Shown: positions 7,850-17,119, counted from the first letter of the stretch. The stretch is DNA of 21,295 bases from Zygnema cylindricum (GCA_037447655.1 JBBHKE010002785.1:1-21295); one strand, 5' to 3'. Made by a program: numbers and translations. Notes: generated by a model not told the origin, from the letters alone.

Positions 7850-8060
7850 GAGCGTTAAAGGAGATCCTCCGTCAAAGATTTTTTATAGGCTTTCGGTGGA
7901 CTTGCATCCACCTTGGTTGAAGGCACATGGCATATATGACGTGTAAGCACCTTACGCATGTTCATCGTGGATTTATTTTCATATTTCCACGCGGCCCAAC
8001 TTTACAAGCCCAGTGTGTGCGTAGTGTCCTATTTGACGACATTCGTCACACACTGAAGGG
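7850..8060 (+). repeat. Dispersed repeat R, copy 1
   Basis: A block reading GGTGGACTTGCATCCACC, then GAAGGCACATGGC, ATCGTGGAT and CAGTGTGTGCGTAGTGTCCT. It aligns in the same order with 13020-13205 and in part with 10535-10670. It is non-coding, and element boundaries and type are unknown. Confidence 0.5.
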
Positions 8061-8613
8061 TTCCCTAGATGGCATCTCGGATTAAAATACCAGAGCATCC
8101 GACGGTCAGGGTTTACGTCCATATCCCTGGAGATTCTTTAGCAACGACTTTTTTACTCAATGAAAAAAAATGGGGCACGAAATAGTACGAAAAGTACGAA
8201 TTTCAATAAACAACCTCATTTTTTCGCTAGTGGAAGTCCGACTTAAAAGCATAAAACTCAAATATGTGACTGACGAAATTTATGATTTGTAGAAAAGTAT
8301 TAAATTTTAAGATCTGTACGTGCGTACTTTATTACAGTACGAATTTTGAGTTTTATATTTTAAGATCTGTACGTGCGTACTTTATTACTGTACGAATTTC
8401 ATCAGCGTGTTTTAAGCCATAGATGTCTCATGCGCATAAAACACACATATGAAACGCCCAAAAAATAACGAATATGCGCATGAAACAAAATTCAAAAGTT
8501 TTTCAAATGCGTTGACTTACTTTGACTTTATAATATAAGAAAAAACATAAAAACATTTAATCAAAAATACTACTACAACTTATCACGTTAATACACGCAC
8601 TGTTTAATTAGAG
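8061..8613. other. Non-coding stretch with a short tandem repeat
   Basis: No gene was recognised. It includes the 53-bp tandem repeat listed separately and several GTACG-rich palindromic phrases. Confidence 0.5.
8304..8402. repeat. Tandem duplication, period 53 bp
   Basis: Two nearly identical units begin ATTTTAAGATCTGTACGTGC at 8304 and 8357 and run through TTTATTAC.GTACGAATTT. They differ at one base (ACAG/ACTG) before the second unit diverges after about 45 bp. Confidence 0.85.
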
Positions 8614-8616
8614 TTA

Positions 8617-9396
8617 GGGTATGTCTCCATGTACTTGAAACTTAGAGAATTTACTTTGTTTTTTAGCGCAGATCCGGCGGACCCAGATTTTGGGTGTCCC
8701 TATGTGTACCAAACAAAGTTGTCACTTAAGGGCGTGACGATTGTATAGGTGGACAATGCTCGTGACGGCTGTCGACTTGTACAATCTGTGATGACGCACG
8801 TTATTTTTTGTAACTGCTTGTGACGTCGCATGACTTTTCGTGACATTGTAGACGTACCGCCATCTAGCCAGTGCCGTTTCACGGTTGAAGAAGACGCAAT
8901 TTGCCTTTGCGTCTCTTGTTCGCTCGACGTGAAATGGCATCGGATCTTGAGACCCTTGGCGAAATAAAATCCATACCAGGTGGAAACGGACAAAACCAAA
9001 CAAATTGTGTACTTTGCTTTGTTGTACCTGAACGCAAATGGACAAAACATAGCGAATCGTGCACTTTTCGTCGTCGCTTGAATTCTTTTGAAATTTATTG
9101 AAAAAAAATTACACGTGCGACTACGTGTTTCTATTTGTTTTTCGAAAATTCTTTGTTTTAAAACACATCTTCCCTGTGTTTTAAAGAAAAGTTTGAAGAT
9201 GACGTTTTTTGGCGTGGCCGTGGGTTGAAGAACACAAAACGACAACATGTAGTACATCTTAAATTCGATGATGACGCAAAATGTACTTTTAATTTTCTCT
9301 ATTTTTTTGTACGGTTGAAACTTACGCGGTATGACTCTAAGTTTTACAGGAAAACGACAGAAAAAAACCCTTATTTAGGCACATGGAGACGCACCT
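8617..9396 (-). mobile_element. PIF/Harbinger-like non-autonomous transposon, copy B
   Basis: This is the reverse-oriented partner of 1946-2695. The plus-strand ends are GGGTATGTCTCCATGTAC and GCACATGGAGACGCACCT, with TTA at 8614-8616 and at 9397-9399. Internal landmarks shared with copy A include the TTTAAAACACA..TGTGTTTTAAA palindrome and the segment corresponding to TCACGCCCTTAAG. Frames of 185 and 107 codons read here on the minus strand are not conserved in copy A, so I do not call a gene. Confidence 0.65.
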
Positions 9397-9402
9397 TTAG
9401 TT

Positions 9403-9940
9403 TCCATAATTTCAATTGTTTTTAAAAAGTGCAATGTAAGAAATATTGTTATTCCGTACTAATACTGCTCTTATTTTTGTACAGACGTACAAAATAAGTG
9501 TAAGATATAGGTGTCGACAGGGTAAATCGAGTGCGTCGCCACCGATTAGCGTACTCAGATTTGATTCAAGTTATAAAGACGAAGGAAAACCACGAGACCA
9601 TGTTCACACATGTTCAAGCATCGAATATGTGAACATAGACTATAGGCACTGTTGAATTAGCGTTGGTTACTCTAATTTCGATTGTTTTGAAAAAGTGCAA
9701 TGTACAAAATGTGTTGGTCCGTACTAAAACTGCTCCTTACTTCATATGATCGTACAAAATAAGTGTCAGATATAAGGCGTCGACAGGGGAAATTGAGTGC
9801 GTTGCCACGGAAAATTGTACTCAGATTTTATTCTAAGTCATAAAGACGAGGGAAAATCAATATAACCTGTTTTAGTGTTTTCACATGTTAAAGTTCAAAT
9901 ATGTGAACATAGACTATCGCGTCTACATCCAAATTAGTGT
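9403..9940. repeat. Tandem duplication, period about 266 bp
   Basis: Unit 1 (about 9403-9668) and unit 2 (about 9669-9940) share, in order, AATTTCRATTGTTTT, AAAAGTGCAATGTA, GTACAAAATAAGTGT, GGYGTCGACAGGG, GTACTCAGATTT and ATATGTGAACATAGACTAT. By eye they are roughly 80% identical. Unit 1 contains a hairpin ATGTTCACA/TGTGAACAT (9600-9640 region) that is only partly kept in unit 2. No coding pattern was found. Confidence 0.75.
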
Positions 9941-10534
9941 TAGGTGTATAAACTATTGTTAATTTTTGTTGGCGTTAGGCCTTTAAACCCCAAATAGAGT
10001 TGGTAACACTAATAATATTTTTACACTAATTATTTTTTAACTCTAAAAGCGATTCACGGTGTACATTCAACCCTTTTTTTTAAATTGTTTGTCCATTGTT
10101 TCCGTACGTTTTTTACGTACGAAAAGTATACGCATTTTACGAAAGATTCAAAATCGAGAAAAAATAACGAAATTTCGCAAAAATGTCAAAATCCGTACGA
10201 ATGAGACAAATATGAATATTTGTTTAATTCAGAGGACACGGTTTCATCGCGTAATGTTTGTGAAGCTACGTGTTTTTATTTGAGTGGTATTGCGTAAGTC
10301 AAATATGAGATATTTAAAATCTCAAAGATTTTACAAAACGACCAATTTAAAATTGAAATCTCTACTGTTGAACCGTATTGATGTACGAAATATGCGTACT
10401 ATAACATTGTACCACTGAAACCCCCTTTTCTTCGTCTATTATTTATAGCGCATGTTTTTCCAACCTTTTCTTTTCAAAACGAAAACTTGTATCCCGTAAA
10501 ACCACAAAGTTAACATTACACAAAAAAAGCATGA
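9941..10534. other. Non-coding stretch with one lone transposon end
   Basis: AT-rich, no gene recognised. The segment GCGATTCACGGTGTA at about 10046-10060 is the right-end pattern of the TA-flanked elements in this window (reverse complement TACACCGTGAATCGC). I could not find its partner with confidence. A weak candidate starts at 8592 (TACACGCACTG...), which would make a composite element enclosing copy B and the tandem repeat. Confidence 0.4.
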
Positions 10535-10670
10535 CGCGATATCTTTTGGCGAAGACTTTATGTTTGATGTTGGTGGATTCGGTTCCACCTTGTCAAATAC
10601 ACATGGCTTTTGCTACGTGTGAATTTTTTTATGATACCACGTCTAGCAATTTTACAGGTTATGTGATGGG
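10535..10670 (+). repeat. Dispersed repeat R, copy 2 (partial)
   Basis: It contains GGTGGATTCGGTTCCACC followed by CACATGGC and CCACGTCTAGCAATTTTACA, alignable to copies at 7850-8060 and 13020-13205. It is cut short before the TA-flanked MITE. Confidence 0.45.
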
Positions 10671-10734
10671 GGACACATCCGTGAGGAGAGTACGGAGGTG
10701 ATTACACCATCACAAATGGCGGATGGGGTGACTA

Positions 10735-11263
10735 CACCGTGTATCGTTATTAGTGTTAATGTTTTTTGTCTCTTTAAACAATAGTTCAAAAGTAGGCGTT
10801 TTTATGGTAGGCCTTTGGCCGGCGCCTTTATCGTAAGTTGTGTTATGGGCTTTTCATGTGATCTTCTTCGATAACTACTTTGATCAGCGACCGTCCGATC
10901 CTCCGAATCTGACGGTTTAAATAATAAATTTTGGTCCGAATGTTTTAATTGGTCCAATTTTTGGGTCCGAATGTTTTAATTGGTCCGAATAGGTCCGAAT
11001 ACAATATGGGTCTTAAGGTCATATTGTATGTTTTGCATACAATAGGCATATTGTATGGGCCTACTTTCACCTACTTTTGAACTATGATTTAAACATCTTT
11101 TCTCCGTACACGAATGTTGGTTTTTAGATCTGACGGTTGCGATTTAAAGGTAAGATTCCCAGCTTCCGATTGATGGTCGAGTTCAAAATCGGACAAGAGT
11201 GTACGAAGTTAAGATGTTTTAAGCGGGCAAAAATATTATTAACACTTATAGCGATACACGGTG
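10735..11263. mobile_element. TA-flanked MITE (family 217, copy 2) interrupted by an insertion
   Basis: The ends CACCGTGTATCG (10735-10746) and CGATACACGGTG (11252-11263) are exact inverses, flanked by TA on each side (10733-10734, 11264-11265). The arms extend through TTATTAGTGTTAATGTTTTTTG with few mismatches. The inner sequence from 11091 to 11225 matches the interior of the 217-bp MITE at 7191-7407 in reverse orientation. Subtracting the nested 307-bp insert and one 8-bp duplication leaves 214 bp, essentially the length of the uninterrupted copy. Confidence 0.8.
10781..11087. mobile_element. 307-bp insert with 8-bp flanking repeats (hAT-like MITE)
   Basis: The 8-base direct repeat tttaaaca stands at 10773-10780 and 11088-11095. 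Inside, ATAGTTCAAAAGTAGG (10781-10796) is inverted exactly as CCTACTTTTGAACTAT (11070-11085). An 8-bp duplication suggests a hAT-type origin, but the ends do not resemble those of the hAT at 3178. The interior holds two GGTCCGAATGTTTTAATTGG repeats (period 31, from 10933) and several inverted CATATTGTATG phrases near 11002-11057. It has no coding capacity. Confidence 0.7.
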
Positions 11264-11265
11264 TA

Positions 11266-12200
11266 TTCCGCGGATGAAGACCAACATATAATCGGACGGT
11301 CGATTTTTTTCACAAACTCTTGGATAATCATAATCGTATCTTTTTCAAAAAAAAAAGTAAAAATAGTACGGCGTAGTAAATTCGTAATATACCTCACTTT
11401 TCCTCGTATGTAACTGCACCCTAAAACTCACTATCGCGTTCAAAATCGGAATAGATGATTTTTGATCGTTTGTACCAGAATTGAACCCGATACTGTACTG
11501 CAATTCGAGTAACAACCGCCAGTAGTTGGGCCACTCTTTCTTTCCTTTTATTTTAGAACAATTTTAGGTTTATAAAACCCTGAAATTTAAATATTGTTAG
11601 GAATATCACAAAAATACAAGATTTCTCTCTACCCAAATACAGTAGAAACGATAAAATCTCTGCGTGAAGGATACAAACCCAGTAAAAAAACCTTAATACC
11701 TATCTTTATGAACTTTGAAGAAACTAGGATTTTGGCATGATGAACTATTTTAGTAATGTTATTGCGGCCAAGGTCAAAAACGAAATTTAATTTACATATA
11801 AACGTTTAAACTTCTAAACAAACGTAGGAACCGATTTCAATGACGCCACACCATTCGTTCTTCTCTCCTCCGTTGAATTCAACTTAAAAGCGTGAAAATT
11901 TATGGCGGTCTAAATTCTAGTTTTGAGTATCAAGTTCAACCGTCACTTTTTCTTTTCCATATCGAGGCGTGTCGTGTCTTTGTCGACAAGACAACTCGCT
12001 TCTCTTTTCTTAAAATTGCTCAAACTACTGGCACAATCGCAAGTATAATGTACGATACAATTTTTTTTACGATATTTTCTAACCGTACTTATCGTATGTT
12101 GTCCTTTTTGACCCTTGAAGATACATTATGTCACTACATTGCCTATAGTCACTAGTGTTAAAGACACTAATTTTGTGGCTTCTATTTTTGGCCCAAAATA
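11266..12200. other. Non-coding stretch, nothing recognised
   Basis: Mixed AT-rich sequence without repeats or domains I can identify. The longest frames (87 codons and less) look random in composition. Confidence 0.5.
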
Positions 12201-12214
12201 ATACACTTGTTAGG

Positions 12215-12425
12215 GAGAGCCATTTGCTCTTCCCCTCTCTTTTTCTCCCCTTCCCTCTTTTTGACCCTCACTCTCCCTTTCTTTCCCTCCTATTCTTAAA
12301 GGTAAAAGCAAAAGAAAGGGAAATCGATGAATGTTATGAAAATAAAAGAAAGGGTAATCTTGGCAAGGTATGATTTGGAAGAAGAAATAATCTAAGAAGG
12401 AAAATACTCAAAGAGAAGGGGAGAA
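12215..12425. repeat. Pyrimidine-rich tract followed by purine-rich tract
   Basis: Bases about 12228-12297 are almost only C and T, and 12300-12425 are dominated by A and G (AAAGAAAGGG motifs). The two halves are partly complementary and could fold back or form a triplex. No gene is supported. Confidence 0.6.
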
Positions 12426-13019
12426 AATGTGTTCTCAAAATTATTGTTGAGTTGAGTGTACAAAATTAACAAGTAAAATGCTTTGTCCAACTTTATATTT
12501 AAAATAGACCAATTACTCTACGTCCACAATAGAATAAACCTTGCAAAAGACAAAAAGGTAAAACAAATGAGGCCAATGACAAAGTCGAAGAACGGCTAAA
12601 ATTGTTGACCAAAGCCGCAAATCGAAAAAGGTATGACAAGTGACTATCAATGAGAAAGTCGGTGAACGACAATAATGGTAACAACATTAATATAACAATT
12701 AGGCCTCTTCCCCACCAAGCGCTGATAGTAATCGTAGGGAACCGTTTATTAGCAGTACTATTTTGTTCACTTTTACATGAGGTTGCGTCAACAAGGAATT
12801 TGTGGCCTACGTGCTTTATTTTGAGCGGATCCACGTAGGATTATGTTCAAACTACAAGAACAGTCAAAGATTCCAATAGAACAACATTTGAAACTCGTAT
12901 ATATATGACCAGGCACAAGTTAAAATTACGTGAATGTACAATTTCTACTTTTGTATTTTGTTGATGAAAATTTAAAAAAATCAGGCGCCGCAAACCTCGG
13001 ATGTCAATACATGGTGAAG
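12426..13019. other. Non-coding stretch, nothing recognised
   Basis: Frames of up to 111 codons exist but have no recognisable motif, no repeat relation and ordinary composition. I do not call a gene. Confidence 0.45.
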
Positions 13020-13205
13020 GAGGAGTCACGGGACAATCTTCAACAATTATTTTTTTGTGGTTTTGTGTGAATTTGGTTCCAGCTTGTCTGAAGGCGTGTA
13101 GCCTATGCCACATGTGATATTCCTATATCACATCCATTGTGGATCGTATGTGACCTTTCCACGTGTACAAATTTTACACGTCTAGTGTGTAGTTAGTCTC
13201 CTCGT
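13020..13205 (+). repeat. Dispersed repeat R, copy 3, with a perfect hairpin
   Basis: It aligns in order with 7850-8060: GGTTCCAGCTTG, GAAGGCGTGTAGCC, CATTGTGGATCG, CACGTGTACAAATTTTACACGTCTAGTGTGTAG. Inside, ATGTGATAT (13112-13120) and ATATCACAT (13125-13133) form a 9-bp stem with loop TCCT, absent from copy 1. Confidence 0.5.
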
Positions 13206-13710
13206 TAAAAATAAGGCAAGAGACTAGCCAAAAATTGGATAGACTGACTTTTTGCTTCGCAAACACTAAATCGGATATGCGACACCTATAATTTCCAAGT
13301 ATCATGATAAAAAAAAAGTTAATACGACCTTGTACGGAAATATTTTTTTTTGCTGTAAACAACTTTATTTTTCACCTGATGGAGGTTCACCCTCAAAGAA
13401 ACGATAATAAGAATCATCGACTAATTGACAATTAGCATGTTGAATTTACACTTCGTCATAATTTAGGTTTATCGTTTGTGAAAAACTGAGATGGTTAAAA
13501 CGACGATTCGCTAACCTACGAAACAAATATGTACAATGGTGACAATGTTTGAACAGGTATTAGCGAAGTTATTCGTATACTGACAATCAATTTTTATAAA
13601 CCTATGCAAAACAGACGTGAAACCATATTACTGTCTCGTATTGAAAATAAAATACAAAACTAATGTGCAAAAGAAAAACGTATATTTTGTTAATTACCCA
13701 ATTAAATGTT
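13206..13710. other. Non-coding stretch, nothing recognised
   Basis: AT-rich sequence without identified repeats, ends or domains. Confidence 0.45.
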
Positions 13711-13717
13711 AACTCTA

Positions 13718-13877
13718 ACTCTCATTGCCTCTCTCTCCCTCTTTGCTCTCCCTCCTTCCACTCTTTTTTCCCTCTCTTCCATTCTCTTTTTTCTCCCCTT
13801 TTCACTTCCCTCTCCCCTTATCTCTCTTTTTCTCTCCCTTTGCCTCCCTCTTCTATCCCTTTCCCTCCTCCCTTTTA
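13718..13877. repeat. 160-bp polypyrimidine tract
   Basis: The plus strand is almost exclusively C and T, mainly CTCTCCCT/TTTTCCC phrases, interrupted by very few purines. Open frames here (Ser, Leu, Pro, Phe only) are an artefact of this composition. The tract could adopt H-DNA. Confidence 0.85.
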
Positions 13878-14107
13878 AGCTTAGCGTTGAGGGCTTAAGG
13901 AGTTAGGTTTAGGTTTTTTTATGATGGTTTTAGGGTTTTTGTTTCCTCCGTATGCATCAAGATAATTTAACGAGGTACAACAAATTTAGATTTGCACAAT
14001 CGGAAATGGTTGCAACGCATAAGTAGTGGCAAAACGCATCGATATCCACCCATTTTCTCGAAATAATTAACAATATTGCATGGAAAATTAGATGATATCG
14101 AGATGTT
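13878..14107. other. Non-coding flank of the copia element
   Basis: It includes a few TTTAGG/TTTAGGG phrases (13904-13937) too short and scattered to call telomeric. It ends at the copia target site. Confidence 0.4.
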
Positions 14108-14112
14108 GGACT
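14108..14112. repeat. copia target-site duplication, left
   Basis: The bases ggact precede the LTR; agact follows the other LTR at 20526-20530. They agree in 4 of 5 positions, consistent with a 5-bp duplication that has since taken one substitution. Confidence 0.65.
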
Positions 14113-14325
14113 TGCAATTGTGTGTCCTCCATTGGACTACAGAATTCGAAAGCCACTAAGTAGTTTTTAACTAACCCACTTTCAACCACAACCACTGCTG
14201 CCTAAGAGGACAAATTGACAATTTGAGTGCACCCTTGTGCAGTCTCGACTCCCCAGAGTTTGGGGCAAAAAGAATCACTAAAAACGGCCAACGAGCCGAT
14301 TAGTTATAGGGTGGCAAAAATGCCA

Positions 14326-14332
14326 ATTTATA
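14326..14332 (-). promoter_or_regulatory. TATA box in 3' LTR
   Basis: The minus strand reads TATAAAT, within TTGTATAAATTGG. It sits upstream of the hairpin region, as the TATTTATA of LTR-like unit 2 does, and is conserved in the other LTR at 19723-19729. Confidence 0.55.
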
Positions 14333-14437
14333 CAAATTCTCAATGAGAGAGGTGACTGTCTACAAAATGTTTCTAAGTCCCAAACCCCTCTCACAACCCC
14401 TATCTACTATAGTACGATCCAATCAAATCATTGTACA

Positions 14438-14473
14438 GTACAGAAAGGTACTACAGCCAATGTACTTTCTGTA
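14438..14473 (-). repeat. U3 hairpin with GTAC ends, copia 3' LTR
   Basis: TACAGAAAG (14439-14447) pairs with CTTTCTGTA (14465-14473); GTAC flanks each arm. On the element strand it lies just upstream of a GATTGG box, exactly as in LTR-like units 1 and 2. The other LTR (19836-19871) has one arm base changed (GAGAGG), slightly weakening the stem. Confidence 0.6.
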
Positions 14474-14836
14474 TGGCATGTGTACAACAAGGCCATTGAG
14501 TGGACGTGTGTCCAGTTTTAACTCGTCCTTATGTTCTCCAGAAATCTCGCGACCGAATGTTATCTCTCCACGTGTTGCCAGGTCACGCCACGTCGAAAAA
14601 CCGCCAAAGTGACCATTCCGGGATTTCGGTGGCGATATGTGCCGTGGGATCATAAACCGACATTTAACATTAACCGTCGAAACAAATGTCTGATTCATTT
14701 GTTTCGTGCAAGATCATGTTCGCACTATATATATGTTAGTTCTATGTCCTTTCGTTCGTCATTCCGTTAATCGGATTTAGGATCATTACATAGTTTTAAT
14801 AATTATCATACCCTAGATATGTTAAAGAACTTTTAC

Positions 14837-14911
14837 GACAGATCTGTTAGAGCTGACGGCTACGCCTAGCTCTGCGGTCAGAGGTTCGAGTCCTGCCGGA
14901 CTCAACTTTTT
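14837..14911 (+). other. tRNA-like block with B box, antisense in copia 3' LTR
   Basis: The plus strand reads TGTTAGAGC (D-arm 3' half), then a stem CTGAC (14853-14857)/GTCAG (14877-14881), then an exact pol III B box GGTTCGAGTCC (14883-14893). TTTTT, a pol III stop signal, follows at 14907-14911. The 5' acceptor strand and a good A box are missing and the T stem pairs only over three bases, so this is not a functional tRNA gene. It runs opposite to the LTR transcript. Confidence 0.6.
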
Positions 14912-15081
14912 ATTGAGAGTGACTTATGTCACTCTTTAGTCCTCCCTATGGAGATGAGGCAGCCATGGCTCCACCACTCTCTCTCTTCTTCAGTGACTAT
15001 AACAAGTATGGGGGATAGAGGAAAGAGGTGGAGGCAAACTGCCTGCGCTTTACTTTTCTTTTTCTATTAAGCTATTGAGAC

Positions 15082-15870
15082 CTAGAAAATACTCAATAAA
15101 TCTAGTGATTTCAACACTCCCTTTATTTTCTTGTCTAACTTTAACTTCTCTTTCAATCCACATTTTTCCCTACAATATTTTAAATTTGGAGAGGGCACAG
15201 ATTTTGTCATCATGTCAACCACCATTTTTTCATCAGACCTATACACAAGATTCACAATTTTATTTTCAACTTTTTCCCTTACGAAGCTCAATATTATGTC
15301 CATATACTTAGCTTTGAAATGATGTTTTGGATTGGCTGCAACTGCATTAGTAGAATGATTATCACAAAAGACTTAATGTAGTCCTTCCTTCATATACCTC
15401 AATTCTTGCAACAAGGACTCGACCCACATCAACTCTTTCACAGCAGAACAAAAGGCCATACACTCAGCCTCCATAGTAGACTGAGCAACCACATTTTGTT
15501 GCTTACTGCTCCAACAGCAAGCACCTTCTCCCACATACAACACATACCTCGAATAACATCTTCTCAAATGTGCATCCCCATATCTGGCATCACTCCAAAT
15601 AGTGATATCACTATGCTCTCCTCCCAAATGCAACCATAACTCTCTTGTTCCCACCATATATCTCATGACTCTCTTGGCTGCCTCCTAGTCTCTCTTCCTT
15701 GGATCATTAAGACTCCTATTGAGTACTCCAACTACTGTTGCTATGTCCGACCTGGTGTAGTTTATAAAGTATATTAGACTTACTACAACCTGCCCATAGG
15801 GGATAGACTTCATAAACTCTCTCTCTCTTCTAGACTAATTTGATCATCTAAGATTATCACGTCTCCTTCT
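15082..15870 (-). pseudogene. copia RNase H remnant
   Basis: This is the 3' part of pol. In one frame it shows the connection region (YTRSDIATVVGVLNR), then the RNase H domain with WSDARYGD (first catalytic Asp region), SSKQQNVVAQSTMEAEC (catalytic Glu region) and FCDNHS (third catalytic Asp region), ending after FVREKVENKIVNLVY. Two stops interrupt it, TAG at 15685-15687 and TAA at 15373-15375. The frame ends at a stop 34 bp inside the 3' LTR, a common copia arrangement. RNase H normally removes the RNA strand during reverse transcription in the virus-like particle. Confidence 0.88.
15117..15131 (-). promoter_or_regulatory. Polypurine tract (plus-strand primer site)
   Basis: The minus strand reads AGAAAATAAAGGGAG and runs directly into the 3' LTR start TGTTGAAATC. 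Its position and composition fit the copia PPT. Confidence 0.85.
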
Positions 15871-15879
15871 ACACTTCTA

Positions 15880-16700
15880 TCACTTATTCTTCAAGTCCAT
15901 GGGAGTGGTACAACTGTTTGCCCTATCCATCTGGAATTTCTCAAGCATATTTCCTATTGCTTCTTTCTGAGTAAGTCTAATGATCCTTTTCCCCCTATCT
16001 CTCTCCATTTGGATTCCCAAAATATATTTTATCTCCCCAAAATCCTTCATGTCAAATTTGCTTCTAAGATCTTTCTTTAACTTATTGATATTTTCCAAAG
16101 TCTTGCTTAACACCAGCAGATCTTCCACATAAATTGCAATAAAAATCACACCATTCTCATCTTCAAACATATAGATAGAATGGTCAGAGCTGATCCGGAT
16201 ATATCCTAGACCGATGAGAAACTCATCTAGTTTCTTATTCCACTGTCCGGGAGCCTGCTTCAGTCTATATAAGAACTTTATGAGCTGCAGACTTTGCTCT
16301 TTTCTCCTTCCTCCACGAACCACTGTGGTTGCCGTATGAAAATTTCTTCCTTTAATTCACCATTGAGAAATGCGGTCTTAACATCCATCTGGTGTATTTC
16401 CATGTCTTCCGTTGCCGCTAGACTAAGGAGAATCCTTACTGATGGGAACCGAACAACTAGAGCAAAAGTCTCTTGATAGTCAATCCCATCCTTTTGGGTG
16501 AACCCCTTTGCTAACAACCGAGCTTTATATCTTTCAGTGGTATTATTTGGGTTCAGTTTTAGTTTAAACACCCATTTACACCCAATCGGTTTTCTGTCCG
16601 GAGGACAGTCCGCTAGTTCCCAAGTATTTGTTTCCATAATAGAGGCCATCTCATCATTTATGGCTCTAATCCATTTGTCTTTCTCCAAACTGTTCACTCC
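15880..16700 (-). pseudogene. copia reverse transcriptase remnant
   Basis: This is the RVT_2-type reverse transcriptase. The first part (16278-16697) has KWVFKLKLN, KARLLAKGFTQ, DYQETFA and QMDVKTAFLNG (the first catalytic Asp). A frameshift around 16290-16325 moves it to the next frame, where LKQAPGQWN and FIAIYVEDLL follow. The catalytic YVDD box is YVED here, so an essential Asp is replaced by Glu. DFGEIKYILGIQ and a TTPMD end follow, with a stop at 15880-15882. Upstream, 16742-16987 is an acidic linker in a third frame. Confidence 0.9.
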
Positions 16701-17119
16701 CTCCGATTATAATTGAGGCTCATGTGGGTGAGATAACTTAGTTACCTTATGAAATACTTGTTTCTCTTGTATCCTTTTGGTGCTCCTTCTCCCTCCCTCA
16801 AACTCCGAAGCTGGAATACAGGGAAGTCTAGGATTTCTCTTACTGATTCATCGGCTTCCTTATCCATGGAACCTGGTTGTGATTCCTCCTCTTCTGTCTC
16901 CTCGAAGTACATAGGAATATGTGAGGTTTCCGATGGATCTCCTGTATTTTGGATCTTCCCTAAATCTGGAATCACTGTTTCACTCATGTCCCTTTCGAGA
17001 ACGACAGGTTCTCCTCACTTTTGGACTCAAATCTGATTCTTATCTTCTTAGTATATTTAAACGGGTCAAATGACTTCCCTTCATCCATGGCAACTAGTTG
17101 CTTGACCAAAATGATATCT

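Larger units (their letters stand above)
14113..15116 (-). repeat. copia 3' LTR
   Basis: Plus-strand ends are TGCAATT and TTTCAACA, so the element strand starts TGTTGAAATC and ends AATTGCA. It is 1,004 bp, versus 1,027 bp for the other LTR. A 10-bp gap near 14120 (compare 19506-19516) and further indels account for the difference. Confidence 0.92.

Noticed and set aside
8700-9257. A 185-codon minus-strand frame inside PIF-like copy B
   Set aside because: The related copy A does not keep the frame, there is no recognisable domain, and it is embedded in a non-autonomous transposon.
12499-12834. A 111-codon minus-strand frame with hydrophobic stretches
   Set aside because: It has no homology signal, no promoter context and no support from repeats; chance length is plausible.
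13663-13906. Ser/Leu/Pro-rich frames resembling secreted or membrane proteins
   Set aside because: They are a by-product of the polypyrimidine tract.
13897-13940. Telomeric or telo-box repeat array
   Set aside because: Only scattered TTTAGG phrases and a single TTTAGGG; too few for a telomere-like array.
14837-14911. Genuine tRNA gene
   Set aside because: There is an exact B box and a T run, but no closing acceptor stem, a weak T stem and no usable anticodon loop.
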